A stretch of DNA of 64,000 nucleotides from positions 21,428-85,427 of the forward strand of contig NZ_JADBGG010000021.1 in assembly GCF_014873765.1 (NCBI RefSeq), in the 5' to 3' direction. This document shows, one piece after another, positions 28,238-36,794 of this stretch. The position numbers and the translations under genes were made by a program. The notes beneath the pieces were generated by a model, which did not search any database, had not been told where the DNA came from, and worked only from the letters and a program-made list of their open reading frames with translations. Source of the DNA: Desulfomicrobium macestii. GTDB lineage: Bacteria > Desulfobacterota > Desulfovibrionia > Desulfovibrionales > Desulfomicrobiaceae. Within the stretch, counting starts at the first letter, position 1, and the number at the start of each line of letters is the position of its first letter.

Positions 28238-30117
28238 CGGCGCTCGATCTTTCTCCAGCACAGAAACGCGATCAGGCAGGACAGGGTGCCGCCGATCCAG
28301 ATCCAGTTGACCAGCGGGTTGACGCTCACCTTCAGGCTGACCGCGCCCTCTTCGTTGAAACCGAGCAGCGTGGCATATATTTCCTCGCCAAGAGACGGGA
28401 TGACCGAGACCTCGGCGAAGGTCGACTGTTCGAAGTTGCGGTACAGCCGTTTCTCAGGTGCCAGGCTCCCCACATCCTTGCCGCCCCGGGTCACGGTCAA
28501 CAGGGCCGCGTGGGTATCCATGGCCGGATTGTCGTGATCGTGGGTCAGTTCATGAAACATGACCTCGTACGAGCCCACGGTCATGGACTGTCCCTTGGTC
28601 AGTACGGCCTCCGCCTCCACCTTGTAGGGCCCGGAAAAGGCCACGCCCACGACCATCAGCGCCACGCCAAGGTGCACGCCGTACGCGCCCAAGGACGGCA
28701 GGAAGGCCCGCGCGCCCTTGTTGCGGACAAAATACAGGGCAATGGAGACGATCATCATGAATCCCGAAGCGGCCGAAAAAAGAGCCAGCGGCTGCGAGTA
28801 GCCCATGACGAACATGATCACCGCCGATCCTGCACCGGCACCCAGAACCAGCCCCAGGGCCGCCTTGTCACTGATCCCGCTTTTTTGCGAAAACCATGGA
28901 CAGATGGACATGATAAAGGCCAGCACGGCAAACAGCGGCAGACAGACCTTGTTGTAAAAGCCCGCATCAAGACCCACCGGATTTGCGCTCCACATGCTGC
29001 TCAGAACCGGCCAGAGCACGCCCAGGAAGACGATGCCGCCCAGGCACAAAAACAGCCAGGAAGCCAGGAAGAGCATGCCCGGACGACTGGCGAAGTCATC
29101 GATGTGCGCGGAGTCGTCCTTGCGCTGGACCAGACAGACATAGAAGGTCAGCACCAGCGTGGCGACCATGAATACCAGAAGCGGGATGCCCATGCGACTG
29201 CCGCCGAAGGCGTGCAGGGAATCGATCATGCCGCTGCGAACCACGAAAGTGGCGAAAAAGCAGAGCAGGAAGGTCAGGGCGACCATGAACACGTTGGTCC
29301 GCAGCAGCGATTTGCGCGTGCGGCCGACAATGGCGGTGTGGATGAAGGCGGTTCCGGCCAGCCAGGGGATGAGCGACGCGTTCTCGACCGGATCCCAGGC
29401 CCAGTAGCCGCCCCAGCCAAGCTCCATGTAGGACCACCAGGCTCCGAGGATGATGCCCGAGGTCAGGAATATCCAGGCCACGATGTTCCAGTTGCGGCAC
29501 AATTCAAGCCACTCGCGGCTATTGCCCGAGAGGCGGGAGGCCAGGGCCAGGCAAAATGGGATGGTGTAGCCGGCGTAGCCCAGGAAAAGAAGCGGGGGAT
29601 GAAAGATCATGCCCGGATTCTGCAAAAGAGGGTTGAGACCCCGGCCTTCAGCCGGAACGGGATCAAGCTTCATGAAGGGGTTGCTCGGGCCGGTCAGGGC
29701 GTAAAGGAAAAAGATCTCGACCAGGAAAAAGAGAATCCAGAAGAAAACCTTGGTCCTGTTGTCCAGCCGGGAATATCCGGGGGTGTAGATCATGCACCAA
29801 CCCATGACGGCCACGCACAGGTACCAGAACAGGAAGGATCCGTTCTGACCGGCCCAGAATGCCGTTACGGCGTAGAAAAGGGGCAGAAAGGTGTCCGTGT
29901 AATCCCGGACATAGACATATGAGAAATCACGGACCACCAAGGCCTGCACCAGGACGGCGGAAACCGCCAAAACCACGATGGTCAGCAGGATCTGCCCCTT
30001 TTCAAGCAGGGCTACGGTGTCGAAATCGTCTTTGAGGGCCTTCATCCCGGCCGTCGCGGTCAAGCCCACGGCGGCCAGCATGCTCAAGAGTAGTGCGGTG
30101 AAACTGATGGCGTGCAT
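28234..30117 (-). CDS. ccmF: Cytochrome c haem lyase subunit CcmF
   Basis: CcmF (627 residues) attaches haem to apocytochrome c with CcmH/I. About 15 helices are present. The WWD-type motif is WGGYWAWDPVENASLIPWL (about 240-258), with conserved histidines nearby in NPGMIFHPPLLFLGY and in TAFIHTAIVGR. The C-terminal periplasmic loop precedes a last helix. It follows ccmE and overlaps ccmA by four bases. Confidence 0.95.
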   Translation of the reverse strand: MHAISFTALLLSMLAAVGLTATAGMKALKDDFDTVALLEKGQILLTIVVLAVSAVLVQALVVRDFSYVYVRDYTDTFLPLFYAVTAFWAGQNGSFLFWYLCVAVMGWCMIYTPGYSRLDNRTKVFFWILFFLVEIFFLYALTGPSNPFMKLDPVPAEGRGLNPLLQNPGMIFHPPLLFLGYAGYTIPFCLALASRLSGNSREWLELCRNWNIVAWIFLTSGIILGAWWSYMELGWGGYWAWDPVENASLIPWLAGTAFIHTAIVGRTRKSLLRTNVFMVALTFLLCFFATFVVRSGMIDSLHAFGGSRMGIPLLVFMVATLVLTFYVCLVQRKDDSAHIDDFASRPGMLFLASWLFLCLGGIVFLGVLWPVLSSMWSANPVGLDAGFYNKVCLPLFAVLAFIMSICPWFSQKSGISDKAALGLVLGAGAGSAVIMFVMGYSQPLALFSAASGFMMIVSIALYFVRNKGARAFLPSLGAYGVHLGVALMVVGVAFSGPYKVEAEAVLTKGQSMTVGSYEVMFHELTHDHDNPAMDTHAALLTVTRGGKDVGSLAPEKRLYRNFEQSTFAEVSVIPSLGEEIYATLLGFNEEGAVSLKVSVNPLVNWIWIGGTLSCLIAFLCWRKIERR

Positions 30118-30173
30118 GAAGCGGGGTATCCTCGTGGAGGTTCTGGTTGCAAAAGATACTGAATGAACCGGGA

Positions 30174-30617
30174 CTAGCCTGCAAATCCGGGGGGACGCAT
30201 CTGGCCCTTTTCATTCTTTTCGTATTTGGAAGGACATTTGGTCAGCAGCGTGGTGGCCTCGAACACCCGGGTGTCGGCCGTGAACGATCCTTCGAGGATA
30301 ACCTCGACGCCGGGTTTAAACGTATCGGGCACGGCCCCCTGGTAGTGGACGCGAATGGCCTTGCTCGGATCATCCTTGTCCAGGGCGAAAAAGGACACGC
30401 CCATGGCCGAAGGGTCATGATCCACGCCCTTCTCTGCCACCGTACCGAAAAGCCTCGCCTGGGACAGCTTTTCGGCAGGCATGGCCAGGGCCTCGGAAAC
30501 ATTCAGGAAATAGACGGAATTCTGGGACAGGCCACTGAAGAGAAGATAGCCCACCCCGGCCCCGACGAGCAGGACGGCGGCGAGGTAGACCCATTTCTGA
30601 TTTTTTGCGGTACTCAT
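30174..30617 (-). CDS. ccmE: Cytochrome c maturation protein CcmE
   Basis: CcmE (147 residues) is the periplasmic haem chaperone. It has one N-terminal membrane anchor (about 10-28) and a beta-barrel OB domain with the YQGAVPDTFKPGVEVILEG segment (about 93-111). The haem-binding motif region near the C-terminus reads TLLTKCPSKYE: it has the Cys-containing CPSKYE form (CxxxY) rather than the common HDENY, as in many sulfate reducers and archaea. It is the first gene of the ccm operon. Confidence 0.94.
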   Translation of the reverse strand: MSTAKNQKWVYLAAVLLVGAGVGYLLFSGLSQNSVYFLNVSEALAMPAEKLSQARLFGTVAEKGVDHDPSAMGVSFFALDKDDPSKAIRVHYQGAVPDTFKPGVEVILEGSFTADTRVFEATTLLTKCPSKYEKNEKGQMRPPGFAG

Positions 30618-30855
30618 AAAGTCTCCGGTTTCATTGTGGCCCGGCTCCTAGCACGAACCGCCGCCACCTGTCACGACGCCTTGCGTGCCGTTTCGCACGC
30701 GCATATCCACAACCAGACCAGTTTCGTCAACAATTTCGTCGGACAAAATTTTTACCTCCAACGCTCCGGGAACCGGCGGTCCGAACCGATTCATTTCCTT
30801 TCTTGACCTTGCTGCGCTTACCGATCAAAAAAGCCCATCTTCGGCAAGGACAAAT

Positions 30856-31470
30856 ATGACAGACATGGACACCATACTCCTCGACCGCGACGGAACCCTG
30901 ATTGAAGAGCGCCACTACCTGAGCGATCCCGCCCTGGTCGCGCTCATTCCGGGCGTGGCCGCCCCCATGCGCAGGCTGGCAGGGCTCGGCTGCCGCTTCT
31001 ACCTGGCCAGCAACCAGAGCGGCATCGGGCGCGGGCTGTTCAGCGAAGACGACTACCGCCGGGTGCACGCGCGCCTGGTGGAACTGCTGCTGGCCGAAGG
31101 GATCGTCCTTGGCGGCGCCGCCCACTGCCCCCACTCTCCGGAAGACGAATGCGGATGCCGCAAGCCGCGCACCGGACTCTGGCGGGAACTGGCGGCGAAC
31201 TTCAGCCTGTCTCCCGAAAAAACGGTCATGATCGGAGACAAGGTTGCCGACATCCGCTTCGGGCAGGCCATCGGCTGCGCCGAAACGGTGCTGGTCCTGA
31301 CCGGACATGGCCTTGACGCCGCCCGGAAGCTTGGCCTCGATGCACCCGGAGCCCCGCTGCAGCGCTGCGTCACCGGACCGGACCGGCCGACTTGGCTGGC
31401 GCGCGACCTTGGCTGCTATCTGGAGCATCTTGTGCAAAAAAAGGAACATGTGCATGCACATCGGATTTGA
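30856..31470 (+). CDS. D-glycero-D-manno-heptose-1,7-bisphosphate phosphatase family (GmhB-like)
   Basis: This 204-residue HAD-superfamily phosphatase has motif I LLDRDGTLIEE (about 7-17), motif II LASNQSGIGRG, a Cys-rich zinc loop HCPHSPEDECGCRKPRTG (about 95-112) typical of GmhB, and motif III-IV MIGDKVADIRFG. GmhB makes heptose 1-phosphate for LPS core synthesis; close relatives include histidinol phosphatases, but no his gene adjoins it and two glycosyltransferases follow. The ATG at 30856 has an AAGGA site upstream. It overlaps the next gene by 17 bases. Confidence 0.85.
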   Translation: MTDMDTILLDRDGTLIEERHYLSDPALVALIPGVAAPMRRLAGLGCRFYLASNQSGIGRGLFSEDDYRRVHARLVELLLAEGIVLGGAAHCPHSPEDECGCRKPRTGLWRELAANFSLSPEKTVMIGDKVADIRFGQAIGCAETVLVLTGHGLDAARKLGLDAPGAPLQRCVTGPDRPTWLARDLGCYLEHLVQKKEHVHAHRI

Positions 31471-32584
31471 CGCCAAGCGCTTCTTTCACAACCCCACCGG
31501 GCTCGGCAACTACGCCCGCAGCACCATCTTCGGGCTGGCGGAGCATTTTCCAGAGCATCGCTATACATTATATACGCAGCGCCTCTCCGGACCATTTTGC
31601 ACATTGCCCGCCTGTCACGGCCTGCATGTGCAGGAAGCATGCCCGCTTGGGCGCATGTTCCCCGCCCTGTGGCGCAGCCTGGGCATTCCCCGCGCGGCGC
31701 GCGGCCATGAGCTGGACATCTACCACGGGCTGTCCCACGAGCTCCCGCTGACCTCTTTCGGACCACGCACGCGCACCGTGGTCAGCATGCATGACCTGCT
31801 CTTCCTGACCCACCCGCACCTCTATCCCTGGATCGACCGCCAGCTCTACGCTTTCAAATACAGAAAAAGCTGCCAGCGCGCGGACATGATCGTGGCCATC
31901 AGCCAAAAGACCGCCGACGACGTGCACGAAATTTTCAATATCCCCCGGGAACGCATCCGTGTCGCCTATCAGAGCTGCTCCCCGGCCTTCTCTGTCGTCA
32001 GGGGCAGGGACGAGGCGGCCAGGCTGCGTGGGATTCACGGCCTGCCCGAACGCTACGTCCTGTTCGTCGGCTCCCTCATCCCCCGCAAGGGCGCCCAGAC
32101 GCTCATCTCCGCCCTGGCGAGCCTGCCACGGTCCGACCGGCCGGACCTGGTCATCGTCGGCAAGGGACCCATGGAAACCGCGCTTCGCGACCAGGCGCTG
32201 GCCTCGGGCCTTGGCGGCCAGGTTCATTTCCTGGGACAGGTCGCGGATGCGGACCTGCCCGGCCTGTACCAGCTGGCCGAGGCATTTGCCTATCCTTCGG
32301 TAGGCGAAGGCTTCGGCATTCCCATCCTTGAGGCCCTGAACAGCAAGGTGCCGGTCATCACTTCCTCCGGTTCCTGCTTTGCCGAACCTGGCGGCGACGC
32401 CGCCCTGTACACCACCCCGGGCGACGTGCCGGAACTGGCCCTGGCCCTGACCAGGATCCTGCAGGACAGCGCCCTGCGCCAGGACATGATCGCCAGGGGT
32501 GAGCGCCACGCCCGGAATTTTCACATCTCGCGCACCTCGGCAGCCCTCATGCAGGTCTACGCCGACCTCTGCGCCCAAAGATAG
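31454..32584 (+). CDS. Glycosyltransferase, family 4 (GT-B fold)
   Basis: This 376-residue cytosolic protein is a retaining GT4-type enzyme. The N-terminal Rossmann domain starts MHIGFDAKRFFHNPTGLGNYAR with the typical glycine-rich loop. The C-terminal domain has VGSLIPRKGAQTLISAL and the nucleotide-sugar EX7E-type segment PSVGEGFGIPILEALNSKVPV (Glu residues near 290 and 298). The acceptor is unknown; LPS or another surface glycan is likely from context. An AAGGA site precedes the ATG at 31454. Confidence 0.88.
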   Translation: MHIGFDAKRFFHNPTGLGNYARSTIFGLAEHFPEHRYTLYTQRLSGPFCTLPACHGLHVQEACPLGRMFPALWRSLGIPRAARGHELDIYHGLSHELPLTSFGPRTRTVVSMHDLLFLTHPHLYPWIDRQLYAFKYRKSCQRADMIVAISQKTADDVHEIFNIPRERIRVAYQSCSPAFSVVRGRDEAARLRGIHGLPERYVLFVGSLIPRKGAQTLISALASLPRSDRPDLVIVGKGPMETALRDQALASGLGGQVHFLGQVADADLPGLYQLAEAFAYPSVGEGFGIPILEALNSKVPVITSSGSCFAEPGGDAALYTTPGDVPELALALTRILQDSALRQDMIARGERHARNFHISRTSAALMQVYADLCAQR

Positions 32585-32597
32585 GAGCCTCTCCCCC

Positions 32598-33605
32598 ATG
32601 TCCCTGCCCTTCAGCAACCAGGAATGCCTGACCGTACGCCTGAGCGCCCTTGGCGACGCCATTCTGACCACGGGAGTGCTCGCATACTGGCATGATCAGG
32701 CCGGGTTGACCTTTCGGGTGCTGACCAAACCGGCCCTGACTCCCGTCTTCGACAACCACCCGGCCGTGACCGGAATCATCGGCGTCCGCGAAGAAGACCT
32801 GCACGGCGCAAGCTGGATCAGGTTCTGCCGTGAGCTGGCCAGGGAATTTGGCCGGTTGCCGCTCATCGACCTGCACGTCAACCTGCGCACCCTGCTACTG
32901 CGCTCGCTCTGGCCCGGACCCACGCGCTCCTACCGCAAATTTTCACTGACCAGACGATTGTTTCTGGCCACTCGGCACCCCGTGTTCGCCGCCAGACTCC
33001 GCCGCCTCAATGTCCCCCAGCGCTACTGCATGGCTCTGGATCCACAGGTCGTGGATGCGAACGCGCTGAAACCCCGCATCTTTCTTGCCGGGAACGAGAA
33101 GGCTGCGGCCCGTGAAACGCTTTCACGCCTGGGACTGACCCGCCCCGTCGCCATCCATCCCTACGCCACCCACCCGGCCAAGACCCCGAGCCCCGAAGTC
33201 TGGCGAAACCTGATCAGAAGCCTGGAAGCCCAGGGAGAGCAGGTGCTCATCCTCGGTCGCCATGACCAGCCGCTCCTTCCACAGACTCCGCATGACCTGA
33301 CCAACACCACGGATCTGCGCGCCACCTCGGCCCTGCTGTCCCTGTGCCGAGTTCTGATCACCGGAGACTCCGGCCCCATGCACCTGGCCACGGCCGTGGA
33401 TACGCCGGTCATCGCCCTGTTCGGACCGACCACAAAGGAATGGGGGTTCTACCCTTCAGGTCCGCATGACGTTGTCCATCAAAGCCCCTGCCCCAAGGCC
33501 CCCTGCTCCCTGCACGGCCAGGATGCATGCGCGCTCGGCAACGCCTGCATGAAAGACGTCTCGGAGAAACTGATCCTGGATCTGCTTTCTACCATCCCGG
33601 CCTGA
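32598..33605 (+). CDS. Glycosyltransferase family 9 (heptosyltransferase-like)
   Basis: The 335-residue product fits the GT9 family of ADP-heptose:LPS heptosyltransferases. Signatures are the N-terminal VRLSALGDAILTTG (about 14-27), VAIHPYATHPAKTPSPEVW, and the C-terminal GDSGPMHLATAVDTPVIALFGPT loop. It probably adds heptose to LPS core, in line with the GmhB-like gene two genes upstream. The segment between the two domains is well conserved with no truncation. I chose the ATG at 32598, 13 bases after the preceding stop, with AGGAG upstream. Confidence 0.87.
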   Translation: MSLPFSNQECLTVRLSALGDAILTTGVLAYWHDQAGLTFRVLTKPALTPVFDNHPAVTGIIGVREEDLHGASWIRFCRELAREFGRLPLIDLHVNLRTLLLRSLWPGPTRSYRKFSLTRRLFLATRHPVFAARLRRLNVPQRYCMALDPQVVDANALKPRIFLAGNEKAAARETLSRLGLTRPVAIHPYATHPAKTPSPEVWRNLIRSLEAQGEQVLILGRHDQPLLPQTPHDLTNTTDLRATSALLSLCRVLITGDSGPMHLATAVDTPVIALFGPTTKEWGFYPSGPHDVVHQSPCPKAPCSLHGQDACALGNACMKDVSEKLILDLLSTIPA

Positions 33606-33682
33606 TCCAACCCCGCCTTTTTGTTGACGCCGGTCCTTATTTTTAATAGGAACAATTATCAAAGTTTGACAGAGGTACCGAC

Positions 33683-34096
33683 ATGAAAGAACTATTGGGC
33701 AAAGACATGCGCCTGACCAATCAACGCAGGATCATCCTGGAAGAGCTCAAATCAGTGACCACCCACCCCACTGCCGACGAGATCTACGGCATGGTGCGCC
33801 AGAAGATGCCTCGCATCAGCCTGGGCACCGTGTACCGCAATCTCGAAGTGCTCAGTTCGCTCGGCCTGGTGCGTAAGCTGGAAAACGCGGCCGGACAGAA
33901 GCGCTTTGACGGCGACGTCTCCCCCCACCACCATATCCGCTGCGAAGTATGCGGAAAGGTGGGGGACATCTTCGACGCTCCGGACATCACGGGAATTGAG
34001 CAGGGACTTGGCACGGACTTCCAGATCACCGGCGTAAGCCTGGAATTTTCGGGGATCTGCCCCCAGTGCCAGGCTGGAAAAAAGCTGGCGCAATAG
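33683..34096 (+). CDS. perR: Fur-family transcriptional regulator, PerR-like
   Basis: This 137-residue Fur-family repressor has an N-terminal winged helix (about 1-80, with RISLGTVYRNLEVL as recognition region) and a C-terminal dimerisation domain with two CXXC zinc pairs (Cys87/90 and Cys126/129). Metal-ligand histidines lie in PHHHIRC. PerR proteins sense peroxide by metal-catalysed histidine oxidation. Its place upstream of dfx, rub, roo and cydAB makes PerR more likely than Fur or Zur. A segment CAATTATCAAA is shared by the regions upstream of this gene and dfx. Confidence 0.87.
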   Translation: MKELLGKDMRLTNQRRIILEELKSVTTHPTADEIYGMVRQKMPRISLGTVYRNLEVLSSLGLVRKLENAAGQKRFDGDVSPHHHIRCEVCGKVGDIFDAPDITGIEQGLGTDFQITGVSLEFSGICPQCQAGKKLAQ

Positions 34097-34199
34097 TCCA
34101 TTAGCGGCGAACATGTCCCAATTATCAAAATCACTGGAACACTCAGCCGTTCCATGGTATGTGTTCGGGTAAATTCACACCACGAACACGGAGGAAGAA

Positions 34200-34580
34200 A
34201 TGGCGCAAAGACTCGAAGTTTACAAATGTGACCTGTGCGGCAATATCGTTGAAGTGATGCATGGCGGCGAAGGAGCCTTGGTCTGCTGCGGCGAGGACAT
34301 GAAGCTTCAGGTAGAAGGAACAGTGGACGCGGCCCGGGAAAAACATGTTCCCGTGATCCACAAAACCGCCACCGGCTACAAGGTCGTGGTCGGCGAAGTC
34401 GCCCACCCCATGATCGACGCTCATTATATTGAATGGATCGAGCTTGTCGCCGACGGCAAGGTCTACCGCCAGTACCTGAGCCCCGGCCAGGCCCCTGAAG
34501 CCGAGTTCTGCATCGAGGCGGAAAAGGTCACGGCCCGCGAATATTGCAACCTGCACGGACACTGGAAAATCGAAAACTAA
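34200..34580 (+). CDS. dfx: Desulfoferrodoxin (superoxide reductase)
   Basis: Dfx (126 residues, two-iron class) reduces superoxide to hydrogen peroxide. The N-terminal desulforedoxin domain carries the Fe(SCys)4 centre ligands Cys10, 13, 29 and 30. The catalytic centre II ligands His49, His69, His75, Cys116 and His119 and the assisting Glu47-Lys48 pair are all present at the positions known for Desulfovibrio enzymes. It is followed by rubredoxin, its electron donor, after 15 bases. A GGAGG-type site precedes the ATG. Confidence 0.97.
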   Translation: MAQRLEVYKCDLCGNIVEVMHGGEGALVCCGEDMKLQVEGTVDAAREKHVPVIHKTATGYKVVVGEVAHPMIDAHYIEWIELVADGKVYRQYLSPGQAPEAEFCIEAEKVTAREYCNLHGHWKIEN

Positions 34581-34595
34581 AAGGAGATACCCAGC

Positions 34596-34757
34596 ATGGA
34601 TAAATACGTTTGCACGCTCTGCGGTTATGTTTACGACCCGGCCACCGGCGACCCGGACAACGGAGTCGCCCCCGGAACCAAGTTTGAAGACGTTCCGGAA
34701 GATTGGACCTGTCCTGTCTGCGGAGCCGGCAAGGAAGATTTCGCCAAGGAAGATTGA
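34596..34757 (+). CDS. rub: Rubredoxin
   Basis: This 53-residue rubredoxin begins [15 protein letters not shown] and has the four iron ligands Cys6, Cys9, Cys39 and Cys42 (CTLC and CPVC). It carries electrons to desulfoferrodoxin and to the flavodiiron oxygen reductase encoded just downstream. AAGGAGAT lies 7 bases upstream of the ATG. The dfx-rub pair is closed by a strong hairpin. Confidence 0.97.
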   Translation: MDKYVCTLCGYVYDPATGDPDNGVAPGTKFEDVPEDWTCPVCGAGKEDFAKED

Positions 34758-34761
34758 TTTA

Positions 34762-34801
34762 CCAGGCCAGCCCGCACGATCCGGGCTGGCCTGGTTTTTT
34801 C
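34762..34801 (+). terminator. Rho-independent terminator after rubredoxin
   Basis: CCAGGCCAGCCCG pairs with CGGGCTGGCCTGG around a short loop, with a run of T residues after it. It lies between rub and roo, so roo either has a separate promoter or depends on read-through. Confidence 0.88.
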
Positions 34802-34855
34802 TAAGCTCAACTCCCCGCCCCGGGCGGGGTCATCACGTTGTAAGGACAATTCCCA

Positions 34856-36064
34856 ATGCCTGTTACCGAAATCAAGAAAGACATCTACTGGGTCGGAGTC
34901 GTGGACTGGAACATCCATGATTTCCACGGATACTCCAAATCTCCCCAGGGAACGACATATAACGCGTATCTGGTCATCGACGACAAGATCACCCTTTTCG
35001 ACTCGGTTCCCGCCAAATTTCAGATGGACCTATATCACCAGATCCGGTCCATCATTCCGCTGGAAAAGATCGACTACATCGTCTGCAACCACATCGAGCC
35101 CGACCACTCCGGAGCCATGCCCTTCCTGATGGAGAAGATCCAGCCCGAGAAAGTCTTCTGCTCCAAGATGGGACACCGCATGCTCCTCGACCATTTCCAC
35201 CAGCCAGACTGGCCCTACCATCCGGTCCAGACCGGCGACTCCATCAGCCTCGGCAAGCGCACGGTGCAGTTCATGGAGACACGCATGCTGCACTGGCCGG
35301 ACTCCATGTTCTCCTACATTCCCGAAGAGAAGCTGCTCATCTCCAACGACGCTTTCGGGCAGAACATCGCCTCCAGCGAACGCTTCGACGACGAAATCGA
35401 TCTGGCCATGCTCATGGCGGAGGCTTCCCACTACTACTTCAACATCGTCCTGCCCTTTTCGCCCCGGGTCATTGCGGTGCTCGACGAGGTGGCCAAGCTG
35501 GGTCTTGAGATCGACATGATCGCACCGGACCACGGCATCATCTGGCGCTCCAACGTGCCGCTGATCCTCCAGGCCTACCGCGACTACGCCGAGCAGAAGC
35601 CGAACAAAAAGGCCGTCATCGTTTTTGACACCATGTGGCACTCCACGGAGAAGATGGCCAAGGCCATCGCCGAGGGACTCATGGAAGAAGGGGTCGCGGT
35701 CAGGATCATGCATCTCAAGCAGTACCACCACTCCGACGTCATGGGCGCCCTGGCCGACGCCACCGGCATCATCTGCGGTTCCCCAACCCACAACAACGGC
35801 ATCATGCCGCTGATGGCGGACTTTCTGACCTACATGAAAGGCCTGAAGCCCCTGGGACGCGTCGGCGCGGCCTTCGCATCCTTCGGTTGGAGCGGCGAAT
35901 CCCTGAACATTCTGACCGAGTGGCTCAAATCGGCCAAGATAGAGGTCGTCGAGCCCGGCGTGAAATGCAAGAACGTGCCGGATCACGCCAAGCTGGCCGA
36001 GTGCAAGGAACTGGGACGCCAGGTGGGCAAGGCCATCGTCGCCAAAGTGGAAGCCGAGGCTTAA
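34856..36064 (+). CDS. roo: Flavodiiron protein, rubredoxin:oxygen oxidoreductase
   Basis: Roo (402 residues) reduces oxygen to water with electrons from rubredoxin. The metallo-beta-lactamase-like domain has the diiron segment CNHIEPDHSGAMP (about 78-90); the flavodoxin domain (about 255-400) has IVFDTMWHSTEKMA and SPTHNNGIMP FMN loops. The length and domain order are those of Desulfovibrio ROO. It shares a cluster with its electron donor rub and with cydAB, a second oxygen-consuming route. Confidence 0.96.
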   Translation: MPVTEIKKDIYWVGVVDWNIHDFHGYSKSPQGTTYNAYLVIDDKITLFDSVPAKFQMDLYHQIRSIIPLEKIDYIVCNHIEPDHSGAMPFLMEKIQPEKVFCSKMGHRMLLDHFHQPDWPYHPVQTGDSISLGKRTVQFMETRMLHWPDSMFSYIPEEKLLISNDAFGQNIASSERFDDEIDLAMLMAEASHYYFNIVLPFSPRVIAVLDEVAKLGLEIDMIAPDHGIIWRSNVPLILQAYRDYAEQKPNKKAVIVFDTMWHSTEKMAKAIAEGLMEEGVAVRIMHLKQYHHSDVMGALADATGIICGSPTHNNGIMPLMADFLTYMKGLKPLGRVGAAFASFGWSGESLNILTEWLKSAKIEVVEPGVKCKNVPDHAKLAECKELGRQVGKAIVAKVEAEA

Positions 36065-36074
36065 GATACGCACC

Positions 36075-36782
36075 ATGGCGCGCAGCAGAGAAATAAAACG
36101 CCAAGTCCTGGACCTCCTGGCCACCGATGGCTGGGAGGCGGACCTTGGCGGCCTCGCGGATCTTGGACAGCAGGCCGTGGCGCCGCTTTTTTCGGCGCTG
36201 TGCAACCCTGCGCCGCTGGTCCGCTGGCGCGCGGTCACGGGGTTTGGGATCGTCATCGCGGCCCTGGCCGAAAAGTCTCCGGAAAAGGCGCGCGTGGTCA
36301 TGCGCCGCTTCATCTGGAGCCTCAACGACGAATCCGGGGGCATCGGCTGGGGCGCACCGGAGGCCATGGCCGAAATCATGACCGCAAGCCCCCTGATCGC
36401 TTCCGAATACCACAACCACCTCCTGGCCTATATCCATGAGGACCACTGCCGGCCTGACTGCTACCTGGAACACGCCCCCCTGCGCCGTGGGGCCGTCTGG
36501 GGCGTGGGGCGGCTGGCTCAGGTTCGGCCGGACCTCGCGGCGAAGGCGGAGCCCGATCTGCTCTGCGCCCTGGAAGACTGCGACACGGTCATCCGGGGCC
36601 TTGCGGCCTGGGCCTGCGGTCTGCTGGGTCTGACTGCGGCGCTGCCGAAACTTGGAGCCATCAGCCAGGACCAATCGGTCCTTGAATTGTACCGCGACCG
36701 CGAACTTCAGGAAGTGACCCCGGCCATCCTGGCCGCGGAGGCCGTCTGCCGGATCACGGGCCACGCACCCGCTCAAAACTAA
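36075..36782 (+). CDS. HEAT-repeat-like protein of the oxygen-defence cluster
   Basis: This 235-residue cytosolic, helical protein has several HEAT-like helix pairs, e.g. APLVRWRAVTGFGIVIAAL (about 46-64) and LRRGAVWGVGRLAQVRPDL (about 136-154), like proteins conserved among sulfate-reducing deltaproteobacteria (DVU0298-type). Conserved His and Cys residues in LAYIHEDHCRPDCYLE could bind metal, but the function is unknown. It lies 10 bases after roo and 12 before cydA, so it is probably part of that transcript. Confidence 0.75.
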   Translation: MARSREIKRQVLDLLATDGWEADLGGLADLGQQAVAPLFSALCNPAPLVRWRAVTGFGIVIAALAEKSPEKARVVMRRFIWSLNDESGGIGWGAPEAMAEIMTASPLIASEYHNHLLAYIHEDHCRPDCYLEHAPLRRGAVWGVGRLAQVRPDLAAKAEPDLLCALEDCDTVIRGLAAWACGLLGLTAALPKLGAISQDQSVLELYRDRELQEVTPAILAAEAVCRITGHAPAQN

Positions 36783-36794
36783 AGGAGACTCACT

